Shown here piece by piece: positions 34,991 through 43,533 of a stretch of 64,000 nucleotides of DNA. The DNA comes from Chitinophagales bacterium (GTDB taxonomy: Bacteria > Bacteroidota > Bacteroidia > Chitinophagales > Chitinophagaceae). The position numbers and the translations under genes are program-made. Location: positions 62,001-126,000 of the forward strand of contig JAATFV010000116.1 of NCBI GenBank assembly GCA_015655015.1, given 5' to 3'. Positions within the stretch are counted from its first letter, which is position 1. The number at the start of each line of letters is the position of its first letter. Below the pieces are notes generated by a model. It searched no databases. It was not told the DNA's origin and worked only from the letters and a program-made list of their open reading frames with translations.

Positions 34991-35434
34991 CTACGGATTT
35001 GAATCCCACGGAGTGACCATGACCGGTATTTCCGCATGCCGGATCATATATTCCGTAGTGGATCCCATCATCAGACGGCTCAGCCCCGACCTCCCATGGC
35101 TCCCCATGACGATAAGGTCGGCCTCCCATTCCCTGGCAATATTAATAATTTCCTCCGCCGGGGATCCTTCAGGAGTAAAGCGGGTGATACGCCCCACCCC
35201 ATCATACATCTTTATAAACTGCTGAATGGTAGTTTCCGCCTCCCCCAGCATGACTACCTTGCTTTGCTCCGGCGTGATGCCCAGATCGGCGCTGACCACC
35301 TCCTTTGACCTGTTGACAACATAGATTATACCTATATCAGCTTTCAGGTTGTGCGCCAGGCCAAAACCGGCCTTTGCAGCTTTGATGGAACAGGCGCTGT
35401 CATCCACGGCAATCAATATCTTTTTAAACTTCAT
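34991..35434 (-). CDS. uspA: Universal stress protein A family
   Basis: A 147-residue nucleotide-binding protein. KKILIAVDDSACSIKAAKAGF is the N-terminal strand and first helix, and ADLIVMGSHGRSGLSRLMMGSTTEYMI carries the ATP-binding G-x-x-G-x(9)-G-S/T motif. A lone UspA domain. It is the last gene of the fluoride operon, 15 nt after crcB; UspA is among the genes known to sit under fluoride riboswitches. Its exact role in fluoride stress is unknown. Confidence 0.92.
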   Translation of the reverse strand: MKFKKILIAVDDSACSIKAAKAGFGLAHNLKADIGIIYVVNRSKEVVSADLGITPEQSKVVMLGEAETTIQQFIKMYDGVGRITRFTPEGSPAEEIINIAREWEADLIVMGSHGRSGLSRLMMGSTTEYMIRHAEIPVMVTPWDSNP

Positions 35435-35449
35435 ATGCAGGCATTTAAA

Positions 35450-35818
35450 TTACTTTGTTATGGCCGTCCCACCAACGGTGGCCAGCAATCCCAGCACAAA
35501 GCTCAACGTAGTATATAATATAAAATAGGTGTAGTTGCCTTGTTTGAAAAGGCTGATACTCTCATAGGAAAAACTGGAAAACGTAGTATATCCGCCGCAT
35601 ATCCCGGTTATCAGAAATAATCTCCACTCCACTGTAATGACAGTATACCTGGTAGAAAGGCCGTACAGCAGACCAATAAGGAGACAGCCGGATATATTTA
35701 CCAGCAAGGTCCCCACCGGAAAAGCCAGCGTAACATATCTGCTTATATATACCTGCACCAAATACCGAAGTATGCTTCCGATACCGCCTCCCAGCCCTAT
35801 TATCAGCAATGTCCTCAT
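35450..35818 (-). CDS. crcB: Fluoride channel CrcB/Fluc
   Basis: A 122-residue membrane protein with four hydrophobic helices, the size of one subunit of the dual-topology dimeric Fluc channel that lets fluoride leave the cell. GLGGGIGSILRYLV opens the protein. VGTLLVNISGCLLIGLLYG holds the conserved Asn of helix 2, and GICGGYTTFSSFSYES is the T-T-F-S-x-F/T-x-E motif of the Phe-box. It lies 10 nt behind the DUF190 gene. Together with the riboswitch this settles the role. Confidence 0.96.
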   Translation of the reverse strand: MRTLLIIGLGGGIGSILRYLVQVYISRYVTLAFPVGTLLVNISGCLLIGLLYGLSTRYTVITVEWRLFLITGICGGYTTFSSFSYESISLFKQGNYTYFILYTTLSFVLGLLATVGGTAITK

Positions 35819-35828
35819 AGTTTGTCCT

Positions 35829-36197
35829 TTAGTCCGTATCCCAAAATTCTACGTCCTTATAAATTACTATTTTTGAGCGAAGCAGCTCCTTATGTTTCAA
35901 AAAGAACAGCTCCAGCACCTCTTTTTTTGCGATCAGCTCCACGCACATGGAAAGTTTCGAATTATCCCCTTCCACGGAAAAAGTCTGAATATTCCCGCTA
36001 TTGCTATAACCTGTATGGGTATTGTAAACCGAAGCATTCAATATACCGTCCTTTTTGGCCTCTGCAATAATATGAATGTAAGCTGACTTGGGGAATATCT
36101 TCCGGAATAAGGACCTTTCACCATGCCTCACTTTATGGGAAGGTTCAATATATATACGCATTTTCCCTAGAGCGTGGGTCCTGATTTTCGCATCCAT
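35829..36197 (-). CDS. DUF190 protein of fluoride operon
   Basis: A 122-residue soluble protein matching the DUF190 pattern loosely: [44 protein letters not shown], then [24 protein letters not shown]190 genes are repeatedly found next to crcB and are thought to assist fluoride export, with a PII-like fold. The first codons overlap the 3' end of the CLC gene by 31 nt; ATG at 36161 (MRIYIEP) avoids the overlap and is an alternative start. 10 nt before crcB. Confidence 0.8.
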   Translation of the reverse strand: MDAKIRTHALGKMRIYIEPSHKVRHGERSLFRKIFPKSAYIHIIAEAKKDGILNASVYNTHTGYSNSGNIQTFSVEGDNSKLSMCVELIAKKEVLELFFLKHKELLRSKIVIYKDVEFWDTD

Positions 36198-37543
36198 TGT
36201 TGTCTGTTTTTAATACGTTTTTCCCTTACGTCATGCAAAGTCTTATCGGTGTGATCATCCAGCATGCTCACTTTTGAAACGGCTACCCGCTGGGCATGGT
36301 AGATGCCGGAATGGCCGCTGAAATAATAGGCGGTAAAACAGGCTACCGCAAAATAAAGAACATTACCCGTGCCGAAGAGTTCCACCCCCATGATCGTACA
36401 GGCAATGGGCGTATTGGTGGCTCCTGCAAAAACCGCAATAAAACCCAGCCCCGCCATCAGGTCTACAGGCGCCCCGCTGATCATGGCAATGGTATTTCCC
36501 AGGGCCGCCCCTATAAAGAAAAGGGGAGTTACTTCACCGCCTTTGAAACCCGTCCCCAGCGTAATGGCCGTAAATAACAGCTTCCAGAGCCAGCTGAAAT
36601 AAGTGGCTCCGCCGGCATGAAAACAGCTGACGATGGAAACGGCATTTTTATCCGGGTTGGTAACGCCCAGGCTCAGATAGTCCTGCGTTCCCAATACAAA
36701 AGTGAACAGAATGATAAGCAAACCGCCTGTTACCGGGATCAGCCATTTTATTTTTATCCATTTATTACTGTAGCTTTTGATCGTATGGGAAGCCTCCGCA
36801 AAAAAGTAGCCCGTCAGCCCGAATAGAACGCCTCCGGCAATTACTTTGATCAGCAGCAGGAAATCAACATGCAAAAAAGACAACCAGGTCTTACCTTCTT
36901 CCGAAAAAGCGATATGGTAATGGGTATGGCGGATCCCCCAGGCAGAGCAGGTTATGTCTGCGAGTACGCTGGCTATAAAGCAAGGCATTAAGGCATCATG
37001 TCTTATCCTGCCTACCGCCAGCACTTCGAGCGCAAAAATGGCCCCCGTCACCGGGGTGCCGAACACCGCACCGAACCCCGCAGCAATACCAGCCATCAGG
37101 ATCATCCTTACATCTCCCTTTGGCAGCTTCCATATCCTGGCAAAAAAATTAGCCAGGCTGCCCCCAATCTGCACGGCGGTGCCCTCGCGACCGGCAGAAC
37201 CGCCAAACAGGTGCGTTATGATCGTAGTCAGCAATACCAAAGGCGCCATCCGGGCCGGCACTCCCCCGCCCGGCTCATGGATCTCATCCATAATAAGGTT
37301 ATTGCCGGCATCAGAATTCTTACCCAGGTATTTATACAATACATAGATCAGGATACCTGCCAGCGGCAGGAAATACAATAACCAGGGATGTCCCCACCGC
37401 AGCCACATAACTTTGTCCAACAACCAAAGAAAAAGGGCGACAAGAGAACCTACTGTAAAAGAGACGGGGATTATTAAAAGTGTCCAGCGAAAGAGATGCG
37501 AAACGATAAAAAAATGCTCAAAGGTGGTCTTAAATTGCTTCAT
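36167..37543 (-). CDS. clcF: CLC-F type fluoride/proton antiporter
   Basis: A 458-residue CLC-family membrane protein. The usual first anion-binding motif GSGIP is replaced by [12 protein letters not shown] near residue 80, a replacement characteristic of the fluoride-specific CLC-F clade. The P-loop-like [15 protein letters not shown] has T where chloride CLCs have [20 protein letters not shown] replaces G-x-F-x-P. These proteins exchange fluoride for protons and expel F-. The gene starts 38 nt after a fluoride riboswitch and is followed by DUF190 and crcB. The assignment by motif is from memory of the clade; context supports it strongly. Confidence 0.9.
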   Translation of the reverse strand: MKQFKTTFEHFFIVSHLFRWTLLIIPVSFTVGSLVALFLWLLDKVMWLRWGHPWLLYFLPLAGILIYVLYKYLGKNSDAGNNLIMDEIHEPGGGVPARMAPLVLLTTIITHLFGGSAGREGTAVQIGGSLANFFARIWKLPKGDVRMILMAGIAAGFGAVFGTPVTGAIFALEVLAVGRIRHDALMPCFIASVLADITCSAWGIRHTHYHIAFSEEGKTWLSFLHVDFLLLIKVIAGGVLFGLTGYFFAEASHTIKSYSNKWIKIKWLIPVTGGLLIILFTFVLGTQDYLSLGVTNPDKNAVSIVSCFHAGGATYFSWLWKLLFTAITLGTGFKGGEVTPLFFIGAALGNTIAMISGAPVDLMAGLGFIAVFAGATNTPIACTIMGVELFGTGNVLYFAVACFTAYYFSGHSGIYHAQRVAVSKVSMLDDHTDKTLHDVREKRIKNRQQWMRKSGPTL

Positions 37544-37545
37544 TC

Positions 37546-37591
37546 CTACAAATTATTTAATATATCAATAGTTTGATAATCTGTAGGCGCC
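37546..37591 (-). promoter_or_regulatory. Predicted ribosome-site-sequestering stem
   Basis: Minus strand: the 3' end of the aptamer, CTACAGATTAT (37576-37586), can pair with ATAATTTGTAG (37546-37556), 11 bp with one G-U, immediately before GAATG of clcF. The CUAC shared with the aptamer makes the two folds mutually exclusive. A small hairpin (ATCAA/TTGAT) fits in the loop. Reading: without fluoride the start is masked; with fluoride it is freed. Pairing is seen; the switching is inferred. Confidence 0.6.
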
Positions 37592-37636
37592 ATCAGCCTT
37601 ACGGCAGTTTATTTCAGGAAGACACCATTTCCTGTA
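37581..37636 (-). promoter_or_regulatory. Fluoride riboswitch (crcB motif)
   Basis: Reading the minus strand from 37636: a first stem AGGAA...TTCCT (with ATGGTGTC in its loop), then AAACTGCC, a GTAA loop, and GGCTGATGGCGCCTAC. These match the class hallmarks AUGG, AAACUGCC...GGCUGAUGGC and CUAC, as in the Thermotoga petrophila aptamer. The pseudoknot pairs GGUGU in the first loop with GCGCC near the 3' end. It begins at the predicted transcription start and precedes clcF. Confidence 0.92.
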
Positions 37637-37642
37637 CGGACG

Positions 37643-37674
37643 TAAAGTTAAGGCCGGAGAAGAGGATTTGCAAA
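37643..37674 (-). promoter_or_regulatory. Promoter of the fluoride operon
   Basis: On the minus strand TTTG (37671-37674) and TAACTTTA (37643-37650) are separated by exactly 20 nt, a near-perfect Bacteroidetes -33/-7 pair (last base of -7 differs). Transcription would start near 37636, at the first base of the riboswitch. Confidence 0.75.
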
Positions 37675-37725
37675 AAAAGTTTCCGTTCAGCTCCTTTTGC
37701 TGGCCGGGATAAGTACCTCCCGGGT

Positions 37726-37756
37726 TTTGTATAATGCCTCTTTTCCAGTAGGTTTG
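37726..37756 (+). promoter_or_regulatory. Promoter of pyrophosphatase gene
   Basis: TTTG (37726-37729) and TAGGTTTG (37749-37756) are separated by 19 nt, a good -33/-7 match. The start of transcription would be near 37762, which argues that translation starts at ATG 37778 or 37781. Confidence 0.7.
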
Positions 37757-37777
37757 CGCATGAATAATACAACTACT

Positions 37778-38329
37778 ATGATGACAGTTTCACATCCATG
37801 GCATGGAGTTCCGGTCGGAGAGAATGCGCCCAGGGTAGTCAATGCGATCATTGAGATCCCACAGGGTAGCCGGGCTAAATACGAGATCGACAAAGAAAGT
37901 GGTCTGTTAAAATTGGACAGGGTGATCTATTCTTCCTTTTATTATCCGGTGAATTATGGTTTTATCCCGCAGACCTATGGGGATGACAAGGATCCGCTGG
38001 ATATCCTGGTGATCACCTCCCTCCCCGTTCAGGCTATGTGCCTCATGGAAGCAAAAGTGATGGGAGTTATGCAAATGATCGATGGCGGGGATGCGGATGA
38101 TAAGATCATTGCCGTAGCAGCCAAAGACCCCAGCGTCAACCATTACAATAACCTCGAAGAGCTTCCCAAACATTTCTTCTCGGAACTGCGGCATTTCTTC
38201 GAAGAGTATAAGAAACTGGAGAACAAGCTGGTGGTCGTTGAAGAGTTTGGAGATAAGACCATGGCCCTGAAAGTCATTGAAGATGCAGTGAAAGCATACA
38301 ACGACAATTTCAGGAACGTTAAGAAATAA
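37778..38329 (+). CDS. ppa: Inorganic pyrophosphatase, family I
   Basis: Cytoplasmic enzyme of 183 residues that hydrolyses pyrophosphate, pulling biosynthetic reactions forward. [21 protein letters not shown] opens the catalytic core, [23 protein letters not shown] contains the signature D-x-D-P-x-D, and YGD metal ligands are present. Family I needs Mg2+ and is strongly inhibited by fluoride. It is transcribed divergently from the fluoride operon, from a promoter 100 nt away. The frame extends to ATG 37697, but the promoter at 37726-37756 makes ATG 37778/37781 the likely start. Confidence 0.93.
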   Translation: MMTVSHPWHGVPVGENAPRVVNAIIEIPQGSRAKYEIDKESGLLKLDRVIYSSFYYPVNYGFIPQTYGDDKDPLDILVITSLPVQAMCLMEAKVMGVMQMIDGGDADDKIIAVAAKDPSVNHYNNLEELPKHFFSELRHFFEEYKKLENKLVVVEEFGDKTMALKVIEDAVKAYNDNFRNVKK

Positions 38330-38373
38330 GGTGGAATAGCTGCCAGAACTACCTTTCAATTAAATCTTGCATC

Positions 38374-38745
38374 ATGTCCGTTCAAACGATTGTTTTGCTG
38401 GTGATAGTCGGCCTGATGGCCGGAATGTTAAGCGGCCTGGTAGGACTGGGCGGCGGGGTGATCATCGTGCCCGCCCTGGTATATATCCTGGGGTTCAGCC
38501 AGCACCAGGCTACAGGCACTTCTTTGGGTATCCTGTTATTGCCGGCCGGCATTTTCGCTGTTATGAATTATTATAAAAAAGGGTATATCGACGTGAAGGT
38601 CGTATTGCTGATCTTCACCGGTTTCCTCGTGGGCGGCTACCTGGGCAGCAAAATATCACTTGACCTGCCGCAAGGCACCCTAAAGAAAATATTTGCCGTT
38701 GTACTCATACTGATTGCCGGAAAGGTATTGTTCTTCGATAAATAG
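38374..38745 (+). CDS. TSUP (TauE/SafE) family half-size permease
   Basis: A 123-residue membrane protein with about four helices; TSUP exporters are normally 240-270 residues with two such halves, so this is a half-size member. LMAGMLSGLVGLGGGVIIVPAL is the first-half signature of the family, where a G-G-G follows the first helix. LPQGTLKKIFAVVLILIAGKVLFF ends it. Half-size TSUP genes are common in Bacteroidota and may work as dimers. Substrates in the family include sulfite, sulfoacetate and related anions; not assigned here. Confidence 0.85.
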   Translation: MSVQTIVLLVIVGLMAGMLSGLVGLGGGVIIVPALVYILGFSQHQATGTSLGILLLPAGIFAVMNYYKKGYIDVKVVLLIFTGFLVGGYLGSKISLDLPQGTLKKIFAVVLILIAGKVLFFDK

Positions 38746-38886
38746 GCCTCGTCTGACCAGACCAGGAGACCAGGCTCACCAGAACTGCGGACGAGACCAG
38801 CCTGCAGTATCAGGCGGCGGCCTCTTATCAGTCAGATAAATAAATCCCCGGGCGAGACCGGCCGGACATTCGTCAGGAGGCCGATG

Positions 38887-39666
38887 TCAGGAAACAGGCA
38901 ATATCCTCTTGATCACCCGTAAATGATGCGTGCGCTGAAAACTCTGCGCATGAACAATCCCCATATTATCGATCTTATCTACTCTCACTTTGCCGGAGGA
39001 ATGAATGATCTCATTGGAATTTAGTAAAATGCCGACATGGGTGATCCTGCCTTCCTCATTATCGAAAAAAGCCAGGTCGCCGGTCTGTGTCTCTTCCAGA
39101 AATCCGACGGATTCTCCCTGGGTGGCTTGCTGATACGCATCACGTAGTAAAGGAACATGGAGCAATTTAAAAAAGGTCTGCGTAAACCCGCTGCAATCGA
39201 TGCCGAAGACCGTTTTCCCTCCCCAGAGATAGGGCGTATTCAAAAATTTAAATGCCAGCTGCCGGATCGACTTCGCATCTCTCGGGGCGCTGGCCGGATC
39301 CCAGATCTTGCCCTTATAATGTACCTGGCTCTTTCTCCAGAGACCGCGGCCGTTCTTCATCGCCGTCAGATTGCTCCCCATAGGCACCATCATGGGATGA
39401 CCATTGTATTCGAGCGCATTCACCCAGTCCGGCGTCAGGGCATTACCTACTGTTTCATACTCCTCCTCATCGACCTCGGTCAGATGAGAAGACTGACACC
39501 AACCTTCATAGTTGTCATACTTACAACGAATGAGGGACCATTCATCCTTTATCCGGTCCAGTATTTCACAGCATTCTCCGAAGACCTGCTGAGTGACCAT
39601 CTCCGTTCTGTGAGATGCTTCCGCCCTTACAGGGCTTACCGGGACGCAACAAATAGCTCTGATCAT
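38887..39666 (-). CDS. NlpC/P60 cell-wall peptidase
   Basis: A 259-residue protein. The N-terminal 80 residues contain SH3-like strands (QVFGECCEILDRIKDEWSLIRC and YEGWCQSSHL). The C-terminal NlpC/P60 domain starts near 150 with PYLWGGKTVFGIDCSGFTQ, which carries the catalytic Cys, and continues to GRITHVGILLNSNEIIH with the catalytic His. It cuts peptide stems of peptidoglycan, typically D-Glu-meso-DAP bonds. It lacks an obvious signal peptide, and the first residues are not hydrophobic enough for a standard one. Family assignment is firm, location is not. Confidence 0.9.
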   Translation of the reverse strand: MIRAICCVPVSPVRAEASHRTEMVTQQVFGECCEILDRIKDEWSLIRCKYDNYEGWCQSSHLTEVDEEEYETVGNALTPDWVNALEYNGHPMMVPMGSNLTAMKNGRGLWRKSQVHYKGKIWDPASAPRDAKSIRQLAFKFLNTPYLWGGKTVFGIDCSGFTQTFFKLLHVPLLRDAYQQATQGESVGFLEETQTGDLAFFDNEEGRITHVGILLNSNEIIHSSGKVRVDKIDNMGIVHAQSFQRTHHLRVIKRILPVS

Positions 39667-39913
39667 TGCGGAAAATTAATTAATGAATCGTCGCCGTCAA
39701 AATTTTATGCCACGAATGACCGTTTACAAGTAAAAAAATAATACAGACCAGGCTAAAATTAATGCGGACTGCTCTGACGAATAATGCAGACCGGGCTGAA
39801 AAAAGGATCTTTATACTGAATTCCCCGGACCAGCAAGCAAATCTATTCCGCCGGATTTGTGAATTTTTGCTGATCCTGCATCTCAATAATAGAAATTTCT
39901 TACATTACCCAAC

Positions 39914-40492
39914 GTGAAAAGAGACCCTTTCAACCATATGACCGACCAGGAGCTGCTGGACCGCTGGTATACGGACCGGGATAATGAGTGGCTTGGTATC
40001 TTACTGCAACGATACACCCTGTTGCTGTTAGGAGTCTGTATGAAATACATAAAACAGGAAGAGGAAGCAAAAGATTGTGTCCAGCAGATCTTCGTAAAGA
40101 TCATCACCGAATTACCCAAATATAAAGTGGAATATTTTAAATCCTGGATCTATACCATCGCCAGGAACCACTGCCTGATGAAATTAAGAGACCAGCATGG
40201 GCGGCCGGCTACCCTGTCGGATACAATGCTGGCTGCCTGGGACGAAGATCCCGGCAAAAACCAGCACCTGGAAAAGGACCATTTGCTGGAAATGATGGAG
40301 TTGTCCCTGGAAGAATTAGGAAAAGAGCAAAAACTCTGTGTAACTTTGTTCTACCTGGAAAAAAAATCCTACCAGGAAATTGCAGAGACCACCCAATTCA
40401 GCCTTTTGCAGGTGAAAAGTTATATCCAGAACGGGAAAAGGAACCTGAAGTTGTTGATGGAAAAAAAGATCAGCCAAAAAAGTAAATCATGA
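39914..40492 (+). CDS. ECF-type RNA polymerase sigma factor
   Basis: A 192-residue sigma-70 family protein. LLDRWYTDRDNEWLGILLQRYT, GVCMKYIKQEEEAKDCVQQIF is region 2, with DCVQQIF the helix that meets core polymerase, and YFKSWIYTIARNHCLMKLRDQ follows. KSYQEIAETTQFSLLQVKSYIQNGKRNL is the region-4 helix-turn-helix for -35 binding. The frame begins with GTG at 39914; ATG 39938 (MTDQELLDRW) is an alternative. Its stop overlaps the next gene by ATGA, which is the usual sigma/anti-sigma pair. Confidence 0.93.
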   Translation: MKRDPFNHMTDQELLDRWYTDRDNEWLGILLQRYTLLLLGVCMKYIKQEEEAKDCVQQIFVKIITELPKYKVEYFKSWIYTIARNHCLMKLRDQHGRPATLSDTMLAAWDEDPGKNQHLEKDHLLEMMELSLEELGKEQKLCVTLFYLEKKSYQEIAETTQFSLLQVKSYIQNGKRNLKLLMEKKISQKSKS

Positions 40493-40854
40493 GTAATGAT
40501 CTGCTGAACATATTGTCCAATAGTAATAAAGATATCGACAACCAGCAGTTGATGGATTATCTCAGCGGAAAATTATCCGGCGAGGAGAAACATGCCGTGG
40601 AAAAAATGATGGCGGACAGTGAGTTTATGAATGATGCAGTAGAAGGACTGGAAACCATCCCCAATAAAAAAGATATCCAGACCTATGTGGACGAGCTGAA
40701 CACGACCCTGCATAAGAGCCTGCAAAAGAAAAAACAACGCCGGATGAAGAGAAGGCTCCGGGAAGGCCCCTGGGGTTATGTCGCCATCCTGCTGATCATT
40801 TTGTTATGTATTGCCGCTTATCTTATTGTACGGAAGGTGCTCGTCGCGCATTAG
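40489..40854 (+). CDS. Putative anti-sigma factor, membrane-anchored
   Basis: A 121-residue protein translated through a 4-nt overlap with the sigma factor gene. The N-terminal cytoplasmic part (QQLMDYLSGKLSGEEKHAVEKMM, AVEGL) resembles the short helical anti-sigma modules of Bacteroidota. One membrane segment near residues 97-115 (YVAILLIILLCIAAYLIV) and no large periplasmic domain follow. A basic stretch (KKKQRRMKRRLRE) stands before the membrane. Anti-sigma function is inferred from position and layout; no zinc-finger His/Cys motif is visible. Confidence 0.7.
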   Translation: MSNDLLNILSNSNKDIDNQQLMDYLSGKLSGEEKHAVEKMMADSEFMNDAVEGLETIPNKKDIQTYVDELNTTLHKSLQKKKQRRMKRRLREGPWGYVAILLIILLCIAAYLIVRKVLVAH

Positions 40855-40860
40855 CCGCCT

Positions 40861-42264
40861 TTAAGGATTACCCAGGATCCGATACGCATAAGGCTGCAAA
40901 ACAATTGGCCCCGTCACCGCAAACGTACTCCCGTCAAACACATCCTTCCAGCCAGTGCCGGATAATCCGGCAGGTGCGCTATAAGTCACCACCGCATTGC
41001 GAAGATTGACGATCACCAGCACTTTCGCCCCGTTATAGGATTTGACAAAAACACAAACATCCGCGCTATTATAAGCAACCAGGTCCCCCTGTTTTATCGC
41101 GTCACTGCTCTTGCGAAAACCCAGGATCTTTTTATAAGTAGCCGTTACATCCGGATTGATCGTCCAGTCAATAGGCGTGCTGTTATTGAAAAAATTCAGT
41201 TTGACCGGACAGGCTATTTCCTGCCCATTGTAGATCATCGGGACACCTTTCATGAACGCAGACACCACGAAAGCAGCCAGGGCGCCGCTCCTCCCGCCCA
41301 ACAGGTCCAGGGGCGTACCATCACTGTTGTCTACGTCATGATTGGAGATATACCGCACTACCCGATCGTCAGCGCTGGCATGGCTATATTCCACGGTATT
41401 CACCGAATCGATGGACAGGACCGATCCCTGTTTGCCATAGATATTATTCACCAGATTGTAATAGAAGCCCATTCCGTATTCCAGCTGAAAACCTGCCGTA
41501 AAATGATCGGTTCTCGTACCCTCGGCGAAAAGCAGCAGCTGATGCGTGGTAATCGCATGCAGGCTGTCAATTGCCTGCTGCCAGAAATCAAAAGGCACAA
41601 AGTCCGCCGCATCGCAGCGGTAACCATCTATATTGGCCTGGTATACCCAATATTTCATGGCCCTTATCATGGCTTTGCGCATATCCGCATTGGCGAAGTT
41701 GAGAGCCGCCACATCATTCCATCCGGTACCAGGAGGGCTGATGATATTACCGGCCCCGTCCTGCTTGTACCAGGCCTTATTAGCAGTCCAGGCATTGTCC
41801 CAGGAAGTATGGTCGGCTATCCAGTCGAAGAGTACAGCCATATTTCTTTTATGCGCTTCCGAGACCAGCGTACGCAGCTCGGCAAGAGAGCCGAATTCGC
41901 TGTTCACGCCCATATAATCTTTCACGCAATAGGGAGAGTTGACCGATTTCACCACGCCGACCGGGTAAACAGGCATCAGGTAGAGCACATTGATGCCCAA
42001 TGCCCGGATAGAGTCCAGCCTTGCCTGCACACCGGCAAAATTGCCCCGGACGCTGAAAGCCCGGAGATTTACCTGGTACATGGTTACGTCCCTGGGCGCA
42101 GGCACCTGCGCATAAGGAGCGCCGTATTGAACATAAGCGGTATCGGCCGTCCCCGCCGGCGGAGTCACCGGCGGCGTTACCGGGTTACCGGGAGCTGCGG
42201 CAGGACTCTTGCTGCAGGCCGCCACCACGACCCACATCCAAAAAAATAGATTCATTTTCATCAT
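40861..42264 (-). CDS. Alpha-amylase (GH13), lipoprotein
   Basis: A 467-residue alpha-amylase-type glycosidase. The signal peptide ends VVVAACSK, a lipobox, so it is likely held on the outer membrane or cell surface. The four GH13 regions are present: DWIADHTSWD (I), GYRCDAADFVP with nucleophile Asp (II), LLLFAEGTR with the acid/base Glu (III) and RYISNHDVDN (IV). It would cut starch or maltodextrins into shorter oligosaccharides. Last gene of the sus-like operon, 22 nt after SusE. Confidence 0.93.
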   Translation of the reverse strand: MMKMNLFFWMWVVVAACSKSPAAAPGNPVTPPVTPPAGTADTAYVQYGAPYAQVPAPRDVTMYQVNLRAFSVRGNFAGVQARLDSIRALGINVLYLMPVYPVGVVKSVNSPYCVKDYMGVNSEFGSLAELRTLVSEAHKRNMAVLFDWIADHTSWDNAWTANKAWYKQDGAGNIISPPGTGWNDVAALNFANADMRKAMIRAMKYWVYQANIDGYRCDAADFVPFDFWQQAIDSLHAITTHQLLLFAEGTRTDHFTAGFQLEYGMGFYYNLVNNIYGKQGSVLSIDSVNTVEYSHASADDRVVRYISNHDVDNSDGTPLDLLGGRSGALAAFVVSAFMKGVPMIYNGQEIACPVKLNFFNNSTPIDWTINPDVTATYKKILGFRKSSDAIKQGDLVAYNSADVCVFVKSYNGAKVLVIVNLRNAVVTYSAPAGLSGTGWKDVFDGSTFAVTGPIVLQPYAYRILGNP

Positions 42265-42286
42265 TTATTATTGAAAGGACGAAGCC

Positions 42287-43381
42287 CTATTGCTTCACAG
42301 CCGTATAAGTATATTTCCAGGATACATGCAGATCCAGCGTAATCACATAGGTCCCATCCGCCGGTACGGTCAGGTTATTCAAACCCGCCACTTTATAAAA
42401 AGGATTATCCGCATACTGCAGGTTACCGCCCGCGTCGATGCCAAAATCGATATTCCAGGCATTGTTCGCCCGGAACTTCCAGGAGCCGGCTGTCTTCATG
42501 ACCAGCGTCGCCGTCCATACCTGGTTGGTCGCATCGTAGGTCATCTGCGTATCGGTATCCCAGGAGCCCGGGGTCGCATCCCCAATGATGCCCCAGGTGA
42601 CCTTGGTAGCCGTCCACGTGAGATTATTCAGATTAGCCGTCAGCTCATAGTATCCGCCGCTGGGAACGACCAGGTCGCCGGCAAGGCCATCCGTGCTTAA
42701 GGTGCCGCCGCCGCCATCTCCGTAATTGGTATGGTTCCAGTCAGGCGCATTGGTAAATTTAAAGTGCTGATCCCCGGTGCCGGCAAGGTTGTAATAACCT
42801 TCGAACAGACCGGCCTTACCCGGAACAGGATTGAGCGGGGAAGAAGTCTCCGGTTTCCATCCCTGGTAGGCTCCGGGCACGAAGAGGTTCAATAGATAAG
42901 GGGTGATGTTCACGCTGACAGCGCCGGAGTGCAGGGTTGGCACCGTAGAGACGGAACCGTTATACTGACTGACATCCGACAGGACACGCCAGACGATGGG
43001 AGCCGTACTGAATATTCCCATAGCTCCCAGCAGCGCATTCAGGTCCTTTCCGGCAAAGGAATAGCTGAGCACATTGTGGCCGGCGACAAACTTCTGGGCC
43101 TTGCCCCAACCGGTCGCACCTGTGGTATCGTTTGGCGTATCCAGCTCCAGGGTATACGTGACGGCAATCCCGGTTCCATAATTGACCGCCGGCCAGGTAA
43201 AAGTGAGCACGGTGTCATTGTCATTGGCTGGTGAAAGACCGATATTATCTGCCGAAGCCTTCAGCGAGGCGGAGAACGACACATTGCTGTCGAGTAGTAG
43301 CTTAGGCCCGTCCTTTTTACAGGACACTGCTGCCAGGATCGGCAGCAGCAAGAGAAAAATATAATTTAATAGTTTGCGCAT
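42287..43381 (-). CDS. susE: SusE-like starch-binding outer membrane lipoprotein
   Basis: A 364-residue lipoprotein (LLPILAAVSCKKDG, lipobox VSC). The N-terminal immunoglobulin-like domain is DUF5111-type (LTFTWPAVNYGTGIAVTYTLEL). Two C-terminal carbohydrate-binding repeats of the SusE/SusF type follow: LNPVPGKAGLFEGYYNL / HFKFTNAPDWNHTNYGD, and WGIIGDATPGSWDTDTQMTYD with WTATLVMKTAGSWKFRANN. The protein tethers starch at the cell surface but does not cut it. Middle of the operon. Confidence 0.9.
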   Translation of the reverse strand: MRKLLNYIFLLLLPILAAVSCKKDGPKLLLDSNVSFSASLKASADNIGLSPANDNDTVLTFTWPAVNYGTGIAVTYTLELDTPNDTTGATGWGKAQKFVAGHNVLSYSFAGKDLNALLGAMGIFSTAPIVWRVLSDVSQYNGSVSTVPTLHSGAVSVNITPYLLNLFVPGAYQGWKPETSSPLNPVPGKAGLFEGYYNLAGTGDQHFKFTNAPDWNHTNYGDGGGGTLSTDGLAGDLVVPSGGYYELTANLNNLTWTATKVTWGIIGDATPGSWDTDTQMTYDATNQVWTATLVMKTAGSWKFRANNAWNIDFGIDAGGNLQYADNPFYKVAGLNNLTVPADGTYVITLDLHVSWKYTYTAVKQ

Positions 43382-43533
43382 ATTAGTAAGTTGAAATATT
43401 TAAACTGCATGTACCAAAGCTTTCGTCGCGGAGAAGCTGGATTTTCAGCTTATCATGGAAGTCGGATCCTTCGTTCGCAACGTATAAATGAGCGTTTGTC
43501 CTGCGATACCTTTGCCACAGGAGCAGGCCCGGC

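Noticed and set aside
41338..42249. 303-codon open frame antisense to the GH13 gene
   Set aside because: All four GH13 motifs are on the minus strand; the plus frame has no domain.
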